Source: Acetobacterium woodii
GTDB taxonomy: Bacteria > Bacillota > Clostridia > Eubacteriales > Eubacteriaceae
Direction: 5' to 3'
Length of the DNA: 64,000 nt
Assembly (NCBI GenBank): GCA_016213825.1
Contig: JACQZP010000020.1
Span: 1-64,000, forward strand
Shown: positions 50,989-59,721 of the stretch, one piece after another
Position numbering within the stretch: the first letter of the stretch is position 1
Layout of the letters: the number at the start of each line of letters is the position of its first letter
Notes under the pieces: model-generated
Databases searched by the model: none
What the model saw: only the letters and a program-made list of their open reading frames with translations
What the model was told of the DNA's origin: nothing
Made by a program: the position numbers and the translations under genes

Positions 50989-52260
50989 ATGAGTCAGGAA
51001 ATCGGTAATGCGCTAAAGGAAATCATTAAAGAAAAAAAAATTACGAATTTTCAACTTGCAAAAGAGGTAGGCGTTGATCGTACAACCTTTCAGCATTTTT
51101 TGTCCGGAAAACGAAAAATGAGTTTAGAAGACTTGCAAAGAATAATGGAAGCACTCAATCTCACTATCGATAAAAAGAAACAGTTTTATTCTTTATATGA
51201 GAATGAATATGATAACCGGGAAGTTTTAAAAAACGTTCAGGATATATTTTCTCTATATGAAGAGATCAGTAATCAGACTCTTTTTAAAAACAAGTGGGTT
51301 GAATCAGAGGAATATTTGATAAAAAATGAATTAACTTCAGATAAAACTCGAATTATTAAAGGGCAGGTAAAGATCGAGGGAATTATTCGAAGCTGCTTTC
51401 TGGAAGAAATGGGACGTAGTGCAGATGCCCATGTTATTATGTCGATTAATTTTAAACATTATTTCTTATATGAATTGATCATGCGTATTGCTAGCGGACA
51501 AAATAAATGTGGAAAAATTCAAAATATTATTCCATTGGTAAACAAAAAAAAACTGGGAAATAATCTGGATATCCTTAAGACCGTTCTACTTTTAAAGGGA
51601 TTTGATAATATTGAATATGAACCTTACTATTTTTATTCTGGAACAAAAATATATGATGATATCAGCATCATTGTTCCCAATTATTTTATTACATCAAAAC
51701 AATTAATTACCATTGACCGAGATTTTGAAAGCGCTATTATTTATGAAGATCCCGAAATAATCGACTACTATCGAAAAAAATCTCAATCAATCTTGAACAA
51801 ATGTGCTTGCTTTGTTGAAAAAGAACAATTGGATATGACGGAGATGCCAAAGACTTCATTCGAAAAAATCAAAGATAATAAGTCGGTAAAATATATATCA
51901 TTTGATCAATTAGAAAGTCACTTCAATATGGAGACTTGCGTTAAAGAGAAGAAAGCATTGACCCTAGTTTCAACTGGAGTTGATATCAAAACAAAGAGCT
52001 CCGAAGTTTTTGTTCTCAGGGATGGCTTATTAAATGAATATAAGAATTTGTGCATCCGATATCTGATTAACGAAGAAAAAATTGAATTTATACTTATTGA
52101 TGAAAATAAACAGACAATCAAGAACTTGATTGTCAAAGAAATTGGAATTGTTATTATTTTCAAGGAATTTTTTAATTACCTGGCTAATAGTGTTCATGTT
52201 TACTCATCGGAAGAAATAAAAAACGTATTAAGAAACATCAGCGGCGTTCCAGTTAGTTAA
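50989..52260 (+). CDS. XRE-type helix-turn-helix protein with large C-terminal domain
   Basis: A 423-residue protein. Residues 1-65 are a Cro/CI-type DNA-binding domain (IKEKKITNFQLAKEVGVDRTTFQHFLSGKRKMSLEDLQRI). The remaining 350 residues are of no family I recognise; they are AT-rich coding with mixed secondary structure and no membrane segment. GGAAAGGG is upstream of ATG 50989. It stands alone. The large unknown domain may bind a ligand or a partner protein. Confidence 0.7.
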   Translation: MSQEIGNALKEIIKEKKITNFQLAKEVGVDRTTFQHFLSGKRKMSLEDLQRIMEALNLTIDKKKQFYSLYENEYDNREVLKNVQDIFSLYEEISNQTLFKNKWVESEEYLIKNELTSDKTRIIKGQVKIEGIIRSCFLEEMGRSADAHVIMSINFKHYFLYELIMRIASGQNKCGKIQNIIPLVNKKKLGNNLDILKTVLLLKGFDNIEYEPYYFYSGTKIYDDISIIVPNYFITSKQLITIDRDFESAIIYEDPEIIDYYRKKSQSILNKCACFVEKEQLDMTEMPKTSFEKIKDNKSVKYISFDQLESHFNMETCVKEKKALTLVSTGVDIKTKSSEVFVLRDGLLNEYKNLCIRYLINEEKIEFILIDENKQTIKNLIVKEIGIVIIFKEFFNYLANSVHVYSSEEIKNVLRNISGVPVS

Positions 52261-52264
52261 GTAT

Positions 52265-52306
52265 AAAATACTGTCATCCGAAGAAACTTGGATAACAGTA
52301 TTTTTG
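52265..52306 (+). terminator. Terminator of the XRE gene
   Basis: AAATACTGTCATCC pairs with GGATAACAGTATTT with an internal mismatch, followed by TTTTTGC. Confidence 0.8.
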
Positions 52307-52405
52307 CATTTATTATCAAATGAAAAAACAAATAACATATAAAATTGCATACAATGAGATTGTGAGTTATAATAAATTAAAGTACATATTTAAGGAGTGA
52401 TTTGT

Positions 52406-52831
52406 TTGGATAACGAAAGACTAAAATTAAAAAATCAACTTTGCTTTCCACTTTATGCCTGTGCAAAAGAGGTTGTTAGAAGCTACAAACCATATTTGGA
52501 TGAAATTGGTTTAACTTATACTCAATACATAGCTATGATGGTTTTGTGGGAACATGAAACCATTAATGTGAAAACTCTGGGAGAGTATTTATATCTGGAT
52601 TCTGGGACATTAACTCCTTTGCTAAAACGGTTAGAGTCAGCCGGTTTTATCGAGAGAAATCGTGATTTGAACGATGAACGTAATGTAATTATCAAATTGA
52701 CTCTAAAAGGAGAGGCGTTAAAACAGCCAGCCAGTATGATTCCAGAAAAAATTCAAAAATGTTTACCAATTACACAAAATGAAGCAGAAATACTTTATAA
52801 GTTATTGTATAAAATACTTGATAACAAATAG
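52406..52831 (+). CDS. MarR/OhrR-family regulator
   Basis: A 141-residue winged-helix repressor. Cys13 in QLCFPLYACAKEV matches the peroxide-reactive Cys of OhrR proteins; YTQYIAMMVLWE, LDSGTLTPLLKRLESAGFI and RNRDLNDERNVIIKLT form the helix-turn-helix and wing. The expected role is an organic-peroxide-sensing repressor. AAGGAG (52392-52397) is 8 bases before TTG 52406, so a TTG start is proposed; GTG 52397 overlaps that site. No ohr gene is next to it. Confidence 0.85.
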   Translation: MDNERLKLKNQLCFPLYACAKEVVRSYKPYLDEIGLTYTQYIAMMVLWEHETINVKTLGEYLYLDSGTLTPLLKRLESAGFIERNRDLNDERNVIIKLTLKGEALKQPASMIPEKIQKCLPITQNEAEILYKLLYKILDNK

Positions 52832-53055
52832 AATAAAGAGCGGTGGAAATTGGTTGCATTATTGGAATTCAAGTATTTAGAAACATAAAAAAGTTTATGT
52901 CCACAAATTGTAACTAATCTTTTTTATCGATTGATTAATTTGATTCAAAAGATAGGCTATTATAAAAAGCAAAACTATCCCCTTGATTAATGAATTCGAA
53001 TGTGGTAATGTATATTTATATAGTAATTGAAAACTAAATAGAGGAGAAAGAATCC
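52832..53055 (+). other. Gap between the MarR gene and the frameshifted small gene
   Basis: AT-rich sequence without a supported gene. AATGTATATTTATATAGT near 53005-53025 could supply a -10 box for the small reading frame that begins at 53056. Confidence 0.3.
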
Positions 53056-53204
53056 ATGGAGCTTTAAGAGATTGGGTTTTTCTTGAGGATTTAGGCAATA
53101 ATAGAAAGGTGCTGGCTAATTTCAAGAAGCAGTGCTTTTATGTACAAAACGATATTTATAATTATAAAATCAACTCAAAAATATTTGTTTTCAAATTAAG
53201 CTAA
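53056..53204 (+). pseudogene. Small reading frame with an apparent frameshift
   Basis: GAGGAG is 9 bases before ATG 53056, but ATG GAG CTT is followed by TAA. Shifting by -1 at that point (CTT to TTA at 53064) opens 46 codons: LRDWVFLEDLGNNRKVLANF, KKQCFYVQNDIYNYK, then a stop at 53202. The open frame has credible composition. Either the gene lost one base or a frameshift is used. I do not recognise the peptide. Confidence 0.35.
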
Positions 53205-53337
53205 AAAATTACTAAAGTTTGTCGATATAATACTAAATAGCGTTAAATAAACGTTTAAAGAATATGTTTGGCACATTAGATAAGCATAATATAATAATGT
53301 TGTGCTGTTTTACATGTCAATATGAGGAGATAATTTC

Positions 53338-53625
53338 ATGGAAATGGACTTAAAAGATCACGAAGTTACTGCAGAAATTTTAAAAGCCTTAGGACATCCG
53401 GTTCGACTTTGTATTACAAAAGGGCTGATCGCAAACGGGCGATGCAATGTTTCCTATATGGAAGAGTGTCTAGAGGTGTCTCAATCAGGAGTATCTCAGC
53501 ATTTGTCAAAGCTTAAAAATGCAGGAATTGTAAAAGGTTATCGGACTGGCAATGAGATATATTATGAAGTTATTAGTAAACCCGCTCAAAATATCATTCA
53601 GGCATTATACGGAGATGATTTATAG
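53338..53625 (+). CDS. ArsR-family regulator
   Basis: A 95-residue winged helix: ILKALGHPVRLCITKGLIANGRCNVSYMEECLEVSQSGVSQHLSKLKNAGIVKGYRTGNEIYYEV. Cys residues at 30, 42 and 49 could sense metal or redox state, although the classic ELCVCDL site is absent. GAGGAG is located before the ATG. It has no neighbour that reveals a target. A hairpin lies at 53742-53772. Confidence 0.85.
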   Translation: MEMDLKDHEVTAEILKALGHPVRLCITKGLIANGRCNVSYMEECLEVSQSGVSQHLSKLKNAGIVKGYRTGNEIYYEVISKPAQNIIQALYGDDL

Positions 53626-53741
53626 ATTATCATATTTGAATTATCGAATAACTACTATTGAAACAAAAGCTACGATTAATTGACCTTGTTCATTGGGAGC
53701 TTAAAACTATCTTTTTTGATTAAGATGGATAAACTAGAAAG

Positions 53742-53775
53742 GCTGTTGCAGAATGGATGATTCTGTAACAGCTTA
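53742..53775 (+). terminator. Hairpin downstream of the ArsR gene
   Basis: GCTGTTGCAGAAT pairs with ATTCTGTAACAGC (one mismatch) around 5 bases, followed by TTATTTAC. It probably ends the ArsR transcript. Confidence 0.65.
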
Positions 53776-53889
53776 TTTACGTTGCTTAACCAAACCTGTA
53801 TTTCATGATTAACTCTGGCCGGAAACTTTTCTTTCATTTGTAAAAGTTATGAATTTATGATAAAATACAAATGGAAGGAAGTGAGTAAA

Positions 53890-54381
53890 ATGCCAAAGTA
53901 TTGTCCTAGATGTACTTTCATTTTGAGTATTGACGATACAAAATGCAATTTTTGCGGCATGGTTATAACAACGGGAATCGTTGTTGATAAGAAGATCGCT
54001 GATGAATTCACTAAAGAAGAAATGATGGAAAACGGAAGTTTTTCAAAAGAATTTTTGGATGGCGGCCGGGAAATGATGCCGGTTATCGAAACAAAACCAC
54101 TTCAAATTAATGATGAAGCTCTGACTGACGAACTAATCGCTGACGAAATTATCGGTGACAAATTATTTAGCAGTGAAACTGAAAAAGGTTTTGTAATTGA
54201 AAGTTTGTCAAAAGGATTGCTCGATCAGGGACGTGAAATGAAACCTGCAGTTGAAACGCAAATCCTGACAACAGACGATGAACTTTTTGCAGAAGAAATG
54301 ATCGGAGATGAAATTACAGCAGATGGATTTATGGCTCAAAAAAATCGACCATTCAATCTACCGAAATCAATGCGGCTGTGA
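53890..54381 (+). CDS. Zinc-ribbon protein with an internal 42-residue duplication
   Basis: A 163-residue acidic protein. The N-terminal zinc ribbon is MPKYCPRCTFILSIDDTKCNFCG. Residues 50-91 (SFSKEFLDGGREMMPVIETK...) and 105-146 (SLSKGLLDQGREMKPAVETQ...) are clear copies of each other, each ending in a (A/G)DEI(I/T) segment. There is no membrane segment. The start has GGAAGGAAGTGAG upstream. A relative with the same zinc ribbon and the ADEIIADG motif lies at 59722, and both share a TTTATGATA(A/G)AAT promoter-like box. The function is unknown. Confidence 0.65.
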   Translation: MPKYCPRCTFILSIDDTKCNFCGMVITTGIVVDKKIADEFTKEEMMENGSFSKEFLDGGREMMPVIETKPLQINDEALTDELIADEIIGDKLFSSETEKGFVIESLSKGLLDQGREMKPAVETQILTTDDELFAEEMIGDEITADGFMAQKNRPFNLPKSMRL

Positions 54382-54542
54382 TGAGTGAGAGATGACTAAA
54401 TGATGATTGATCAAAAGAAACGTTGGTATCAAGTGTTCGAGGACCCATTTATCTGAATACGGAGATTGTTTACAAGCAATCATAAGTAATTTTAAGATAA
54501 TGGCAAATCGGACACTTTTTTAATGAAAAAAACAAAAGAAGT

Positions 54543-54571
54543 TTGACAAAACTAGGTAATCGTACTATAAT
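54543..54571 (+). promoter_or_regulatory. Consensus sigma-70 promoter of the Fur-family gene
   Basis: TTGACA at 54543-54548 and TATAAT at 54566-54571 with an exact 17-base spacer, 38 bases before the start codon. Confidence 0.85.
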
Positions 54572-54609
54572 TTAAGAAAGAAATTATTAGTTAGGAGTTA
54601 TTCTTAATC

Positions 54610-55023
54610 ATGAAAAATAAAAAGATACAAATGTATACAGATATGATACGTAGTGTTGGATTAAAAGCCACACCGCAACGAATTAGTGTTTTGAAAGTGT
54701 TGTCAGAAATGACATCTCATCCCAGTGCTGATATGCTGATGGAAGCACTTGAAAATCAGGGATATGTGATGTCCGTTGGGACGATTTATAATATTCTAGA
54801 AACTTTTTCAGAAAAAGGTCTGATTTTAAAACTCAAGGATAATCAGGAAGTGATGCGTTTTGACGCAAACACTCAGTTCCATGTACATATCTACAACAAG
54901 GAAAACAACGGTATTTGCGATTATTATGATCCGGAATTGGAAGTTCTATTGGCAGATTATTTTAAAGATAAACTTCCTAATGATATTTCACTGAATCGCA
55001 TGGAAGTGTCTCTTTTTGCCTAA
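54610..55023 (+). CDS. Fur/PerR-family metalloregulator
   Basis: A 137-residue protein: GLKATPQRISVLKVLSEMTSHPSADMLMEALENQGYVMSVGTIYNILETFSEKGLI is the winged helix, and FHVHIYNKENNGICDYYD the regulatory metal region. The two CxxC pairs for the structural zinc in classic Fur/PerR are absent. It resembles PerR-like regulators of clostridia, so peroxide or metal sensing is likely. It lies 480 bases before cooS. AGGAGT is in front of the ATG. A terminator follows at 55086. Confidence 0.85.
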   Translation: MKNKKIQMYTDMIRSVGLKATPQRISVLKVLSEMTSHPSADMLMEALENQGYVMSVGTIYNILETFSEKGLILKLKDNQEVMRFDANTQFHVHIYNKENNGICDYYDPELEVLLADYFKDKLPNDISLNRMEVSLFA

Positions 55024-55085
55024 TCAAAATTAAGAAGCTAACTCCTTGTTTGCTTTTAAAAACGAATAAACAGTTAACATTTACA

Positions 55086-55122
55086 AAAAGCCTGATATTC
55101 TGATATTAGGCTTTTTTAATTT
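55086..55122 (+). terminator. Terminator after the Fur-family gene
   Basis: AAAAAGCCTGATATT pairs with the following AATATCAGGCTTTTTT-like sequence (a short overlapping stem AAGCCTGATA/TATTAGGCTT), then T residues. Confidence 0.75.
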
Positions 55123-55138
55123 TTTGTTTTTTGAAATA

Positions 55139-55208
55139 ACAAATATTTACTATGAATCATTCTTGACAAATATTTGTTCTAACTCTATAATTTTATTAAG
55201 AGTGATTC
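55139..55208 (+). promoter_or_regulatory. cooS promoter with flanking inverted repeats
   Basis: TTGACA (55163-55168) and TATAAT (55186-55191) have a 17-base spacer. An 11-bp inverted repeat flanks it: GAATCATTCTT (55154-55164) and AAGAGTGATTC (55198-55208), 10 of 11 matching. A 12-bp palindrome ACAAATATTTGT (55166-55177) lies in the spacer, and ACAAATATTT is repeated 27 bases upstream (55139-55148). This looks like a regulated promoter with operators. Confidence 0.65.
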
Positions 55209-55498
55209 TTTTAAAGAAACTAAAGCATTTTAAATCGTCTAAACATAAACCACAAAGCTTGAAATTGAACTAATTCACCATCGTTTTTTATTTAAGCTAA
55301 AAGTTTAGTTTGTATCAAATTATCAAAATAATTGATGCGATGGAAAGCAAAATATCAGATGGATTTAGGATTTAGTTTTTGGTATGGATTCACTTGATTA
55401 AAATTAACTGTTAAGGCATTTAGAAACGCAATTATTAAGCAATAAAAAACTATTAATCGGTTGCGGGTGCCAAATTTAAAATTATTGGAGGGTATCAT
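55209..55498 (+). other. Long leader between the cooS promoter and start codon
   Basis: About 290 bases of AT-rich sequence that would be transcribed ahead of cooS. I see no open reading frame or known riboswitch. A second promoter nearer the gene cannot be excluded. Confidence 0.4.
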
Positions 55499-57382
55499 AT
55501 GAATTCAAATTTTAGCTGTAAAACATGTGCTAGTGCGGACCAAAAACTGGAAACGTTTATTTCCAATCTCAGCGTGGATACATCCCATCACCGGATGGAA
55601 GGACAAAGTGTCAAATGTGGTTTTGGATTGCAGGGAATCTGCTGTCGTCTCTGTTCGAATGGGCCATGTCGAATCACCCCGGATGGACTCAAAGGTGTTT
55701 GCGGTGCCACCGCTGACACCATGGTTGCCAGAAACTTCCTGAGAGCCGTTTCAGCTGGATCTGGATGTTATATTCATATTGTTGAAAACACAGCGCTTAT
55801 GCTAAAGAAAACCGCATTAAGTAAAGGTGTATTAAAAGGTAAGGTCGCCCTTGCAAAACTAGCTGAAATATTTGAAATCGATGAAACTGATGAATATATC
55901 TGTGCCGAAAAAATTGCCGATTTGGTTTTGGCTGATTTATATAAACCAGACTATGTAAAGATGGAACTAGTCGAAAAAATGGCTTATAAACCGCGGTTTG
56001 ACCGCTGGAAAGAGCTGGGCATCTTGCCGGGGGGAGCAAAATCTGAAGTCTTTGCCGGTGTTGTTAAAACATCCACCAATCTTAATTCAGATCCCGTTGA
56101 TATGTATCTCAATTGTTTGAAATTGGGTATTTCCACCGGTCTTTATGGCTTAACGCTGACCAATTTGTTAAATGATGTAATGCTGGGCGAACCATCGATT
56201 CGTTTAGCACCAGTAGGTTTACGGGTCATCGATACTGATTATATTAATATCATGATTACCGGCCATCAGCATGCCATGTTTGCCTATTTACAGGATCGCC
56301 TGATTCAGGATGATGTGATTGAAAAAGCAAAAGCTGTCGGTGCCAAAGGATTTAAATTAGTTGGTTGTACCTGTGTTGGTCAAGATCTTCAATTGCGTGG
56401 CGAACATTACAAAGAAGTATTTAACGGACATGCCGGTAATAACTTTACCAGTGAAGCGATCCTGGCGACAGGCGCTATCGACGCGGTATTGTCGGAATTC
56501 AACTGTACCCTGCCAGGGATTGAGCCAATCTGTGATGAATTTAAAATTAAACAAATCTGCCTTGATGAAGTTTCCAAAAAAGCTAATGCCGAAATGAAGC
56601 CGTTTGTTTTTGAAGAAAAAGAAACCCAGAGCAATGAAATTATTGATGCGGTGATCGAAGCGTATCAGGCCAGACGGGGCGCTGTTGCCCTGAATATGAA
56701 TGCTGACCACGGCAACGACGATACCTTGACTGGTGTCAGTGAAGGTTCCCTGAAATCATTCCTGGGCGGCACCTGGAAACCGCTGATTGATTTAATTGTC
56801 AAAGGCGAAATAAAAGGGATTGCCGGAGTTGTCGGCTGTTCAAGCTTAACGGCCGGTGGCCACGATGTACTGACGGTTAATCTGGTCAAAGAATTGATTG
56901 CCAAAGATATTTTAGTCTTATCAGCTGGCTGCTCATCCGGGGGATTGGAAAACGTTGGTCTGATGTCACCGTCTGCCGCATCCCTGGCTGGACCAAAGCT
57001 GCGGGCGGTCTGTGAAAGTCTGGGGATCCCGCCGGTTTTAAATTTTGGTCCATGTCTGGCTATTGGTCGACTGGAGCTGGTAGCAACTGAACTGGCTGAA
57101 GCAATTGGCGTGGATTTACCGCAATTACCGCTGGTTTTATCAGCACCTCAATGGCTGGAAGAACAAGCATTGGCCGATGGAGCCTTTGGTTTAGCCCTTG
57201 GTTTGCCACTCCATTTGGGATTACCGCCGTTTGTTACCGGAAGTCCGGTTGCTGTTCAGGTATTTACCCAGGATATGTTAAGTCTAACCGGCGGACAACT
57301 GATCATTGATGATAATGCCAAATCAGCAGCTGAAACTTTAGATGCGATTATCGAAAAGAAACGTCAGGAATTAAACATCTAA
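55499..57382 (+). CDS. cooS: Monofunctional CO dehydrogenase catalytic subunit
   Basis: A 627-residue Ni-Fe-S enzyme that interconverts CO and CO2. The N-terminal Cys cluster for the B and D clusters is CGFGLQGICCRLCSNGPCRI, followed by GVCGATADTMVARNF. C-cluster regions include HQHAMF, GCTCVGQD, VVGCSSL, SAGCSSGG and NFGPCLAIGR. It has no acetyl-CoA synthase neighbour, so it is the stand-alone type. The next genes encode a four-cluster ferredoxin and a FAD/NAD oxidoreductase, which are likely to carry its electrons to NAD(P). TTGGAGGG is well placed. Confidence 0.95.
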   Translation: MNSNFSCKTCASADQKLETFISNLSVDTSHHRMEGQSVKCGFGLQGICCRLCSNGPCRITPDGLKGVCGATADTMVARNFLRAVSAGSGCYIHIVENTALMLKKTALSKGVLKGKVALAKLAEIFEIDETDEYICAEKIADLVLADLYKPDYVKMELVEKMAYKPRFDRWKELGILPGGAKSEVFAGVVKTSTNLNSDPVDMYLNCLKLGISTGLYGLTLTNLLNDVMLGEPSIRLAPVGLRVIDTDYINIMITGHQHAMFAYLQDRLIQDDVIEKAKAVGAKGFKLVGCTCVGQDLQLRGEHYKEVFNGHAGNNFTSEAILATGAIDAVLSEFNCTLPGIEPICDEFKIKQICLDEVSKKANAEMKPFVFEEKETQSNEIIDAVIEAYQARRGAVALNMNADHGNDDTLTGVSEGSLKSFLGGTWKPLIDLIVKGEIKGIAGVVGCSSLTAGGHDVLTVNLVKELIAKDILVLSAGCSSGGLENVGLMSPSAASLAGPKLRAVCESLGIPPVLNFGPCLAIGRLELVATELAEAIGVDLPQLPLVLSAPQWLEEQALADGAFGLALGLPLHLGLPPFVTGSPVAVQVFTQDMLSLTGGQLIIDDNAKSAAETLDAIIEKKRQELNI

Positions 57383-57394
57383 GGAGGTGTAATC

Positions 57395-57844
57395 ATGAAA
57401 CGAATCATCATTGATCGTGAAAAATGCGATGGCTGCCTGAACTGCAACATTGCCTGTATCAGTGCCCATGAAGAAGGCAGTAATTTTTACACCGTTAATT
57501 TGCAGAGTCCTGATGCTGAAACCCGAAATTTTATTAAATTTGACGCCCAGCAAGGTTATCTGCCTATTTTCTGCCGCCACTGTGACGAACCGGAATGTGT
57601 CCTGTCCTGTATGAGCGGTGCTTTGGAAAAAGACCAGTTAACCGGACATGTCCAGTATGACGAAACAAAATGTGCAGCCTGCTATATGTGTGTGATGAAC
57701 TGCTCCTATGGGGTTTTAAAACCAGATAAACAAACTCGGACCAAACTCATTAAATGTGATTTCTGTGATGATAAGCCAGATGGACCCAGCTGTGTTAAAT
57801 CCTGTCCCAAGAAAGCCATTGAAGTGAAAGAGGTAAGCAGATGA
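57395..57844 (+). CDS. CooF-like polyferredoxin
   Basis: A 149-residue iron-sulfur protein with four 4Fe-4S motifs: CDGCLNCNIACI, CRHCDEPECVLSC, CAACYMCVMNC and CDFCDDKPDGPSCVKSC. It takes electrons from the CO dehydrogenase. AAGGAGG lies 9 bases before the ATG, 12 bases after cooS. Its stop overlaps the start of the oxidoreductase gene (ATGA), so all three are one unit. Confidence 0.93.
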   Translation: MKRIIIDREKCDGCLNCNIACISAHEEGSNFYTVNLQSPDAETRNFIKFDAQQGYLPIFCRHCDEPECVLSCMSGALEKDQLTGHVQYDETKCAACYMCVMNCSYGVLKPDKQTRTKLIKCDFCDDKPDGPSCVKSCPKKAIEVKEVSR

Positions 57845-59073
57845 AAATAGTTATTATCGGAGCCAGCGCTGCCGGCATCAGTGCGGCCAAAACAATCAAA
57901 GCCTCAGAGCCAGATACGGAAGTGGTGATCATTTCCAAAGAAGACAGCATTCACTCCCGCTGTATGCTCCATAAATTTTTGGGCCATGAACGGGATACCA
58001 AAGGCGTCAATTTTATACCTGAAGATTTCTTTGAAACCAACAACATTACCTGGCTTAAAAATACCACCGTCATTAGACTGGATACCAATAACAAATTTGT
58101 CAAAACCCATGACAATCAGGAAATCAGCTTTGACAAATTACTGATTGCCACCGGAGCTTCCTACTTTATTCCGCCTATCCCAGACCTCAGAGAGTCCAAG
58201 AACGTTTATGGGTTTAGAGATTTGAAGGATGCGCAGCTGCTGGATATTGAGTGTAAAACTGCTAAAAATGCCGTGGTGATCGGCGCCGGTCTCGTTGGAA
58301 TGGACGCTGCTATGGCGATGCTGGAGCGTGGTTTAACGGTAACCGTCATCGAAATGACCTCCGATGTGATGAGCTTACAGCTTGACAAAAAATCTGCTCA
58401 AGCCTATCAACAGCTTTTTGAAAACGCCGGGGCTGAATTTATATTAAACGATAAGGTCGTTTCTGTTGATGTGGATGAAGTAGGACGCGGAAAAACCATC
58501 TACCTTGCCAGCGGAAAAGCCGTTCCGGCAGATGTTATTGTGATTGCAGCTGGGGTTCGACCGGCGTTTAACTTTACTGAAGGGTCTGGGATTGCAACGA
58601 ACCATGCTATTTTGGTCGGGGAGGACCTGAGGACAAACGTCAAAGATATTTATGCTGCCGGTGATGTCACCGGAATTGCCGGGATTTGGCCAAATGCAAT
58701 GAAACAGGGCAGAATTGCAGCAATTAACATGCTGGGCGAAAAACGCTTATATGAGGATCGTTATGCCCTTAAAAATACCGTTAACTTCTATGGACTGACG
58801 ACCCTGTCGCTGGGAAACATCAACCCGGAACCGGAAGAAAACTGCGAGATTTTCATCCGCGAAGATCGCAATAACTATCAAAAAATTGTCGTGAAAAACG
58901 GGGTCGTCCAGGGGGTTATTATCCAGGGGGATATTGGCGGCACCGGCTTCTGGCAATATCTGATCAAGAATAAAATCGATGTTTCGGGTATTGATAAAGA
59001 TGTCTTTAGCCTGAGTTATGCCGATTTTTATGATCTGGATCAACAAACTGGTGAGTATAACTACGCTGTTTAA
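57841..59073 (+). CDS. FAD/NAD(P) oxidoreductase of the CO dehydrogenase unit
   Basis: A 410-residue class I pyridine nucleotide-disulfide-type flavoprotein. The FAD site is IIGASAAGISAAKTIKA, the NAD site VIGAGLVGMDAAMAMLERG, and the second FAD contact NVKDIYAAGDVTGI. Near residue 40 SIHSRCMLHKFL places a Cys as in NADH oxidases/rubredoxin reductases. It probably couples CooS-CooF to NAD(P)+ reduction, a known gene order for CODH clusters. It lacks a C-terminal rhodanese or rubredoxin domain. Confidence 0.9.
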   Translation: MKIVIIGASAAGISAAKTIKASEPDTEVVIISKEDSIHSRCMLHKFLGHERDTKGVNFIPEDFFETNNITWLKNTTVIRLDTNNKFVKTHDNQEISFDKLLIATGASYFIPPIPDLRESKNVYGFRDLKDAQLLDIECKTAKNAVVIGAGLVGMDAAMAMLERGLTVTVIEMTSDVMSLQLDKKSAQAYQQLFENAGAEFILNDKVVSVDVDEVGRGKTIYLASGKAVPADVIVIAAGVRPAFNFTEGSGIATNHAILVGEDLRTNVKDIYAAGDVTGIAGIWPNAMKQGRIAAINMLGEKRLYEDRYALKNTVNFYGLTTLSLGNINPEPEENCEIFIREDRNNYQKIVVKNGVVQGVIIQGDIGGTGFWQYLIKNKIDVSGIDKDVFSLSYADFYDLDQQTGEYNYAV

Positions 59074-59166
59074 AAGCTTAAGAATCGGGATCACCTCTTT
59101 TCATTTTATTTCATTTGGTGTATACTACATTGAAGTAAAAATTAATAGAAATTTTTGGAGGAAATA

Positions 59167-59661
59167 ATGTCAGAAACAGCAAATCCAATTGTAAAAATTG
59201 AAATGGAAAATGGCCAGATAATGGAAGTGGAGCTATATCCTGAAATTGCCCCCATAACTGTAGAAAATTTTTTAACCTTAGTCAATGATGGCTTTTATAA
59301 TGGCTTAATCTTTCATCGGGTCATTCCTGGTTTTATGATTCAGGGCGGATGTCCCCAGGGAACTGGTATGGGTGGCCCAGGACACACCATTAAAGGTGAA
59401 TTTTCAGGAAATAAAGTTACCAATGATCTTAAACATGTAAAAGGTGTGATTTCCATGGCTCGTTCTGGAATGCCGGATTCTGCCGGTTCGCAATTTTTTA
59501 TCATGGTTGACGATGCCCCATTTTTGGACGGCCAATATGCCGCTTTTGGTAAGGTGATTTCAGGAATCGAAACAGCGGATGCAATCGTTGCTGTGGATCG
59601 GGATCGATCAGACAAACCCTATGAAGATCAAGTTATCAAGAAAATTGAAGTTGTATCCTAA
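59167..59661 (+). CDS. Cyclophilin-type peptidyl-prolyl isomerase
   Basis: A 164-residue cytoplasmic cyclophilin: FHRVIPGFMIQGGCPQGTGMGGPG, GVISMARSGMPDSAGSQFFIMVDDAPFLDGQYAAFGKVISG. The active-site Arg (FHR) and QFFI are present. There is no signal peptide. GGAGGAAATA precedes ATG 59167. It speeds proline isomerisation in protein folding. It seems to be a single gene. Confidence 0.95.
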   Translation: MSETANPIVKIEMENGQIMEVELYPEIAPITVENFLTLVNDGFYNGLIFHRVIPGFMIQGGCPQGTGMGGPGHTIKGEFSGNKVTNDLKHVKGVISMARSGMPDSAGSQFFIMVDDAPFLDGQYAAFGKVISGIETADAIVAVDRDRSDKPYEDQVIKKIEVVS

Positions 59662-59721
59662 ATTATATTTTGAAATCATCACACTTTTATGATAGAATAA
59701 AATAAAAAGGATGTGAGCGCA

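Noticed and set aside
52895-53125. 76-codon minus-strand frame in the gap after the MarR gene
   Set aside because: No recognisable domain or start signal, and it overlaps the better supported small + strand frame at 53056.
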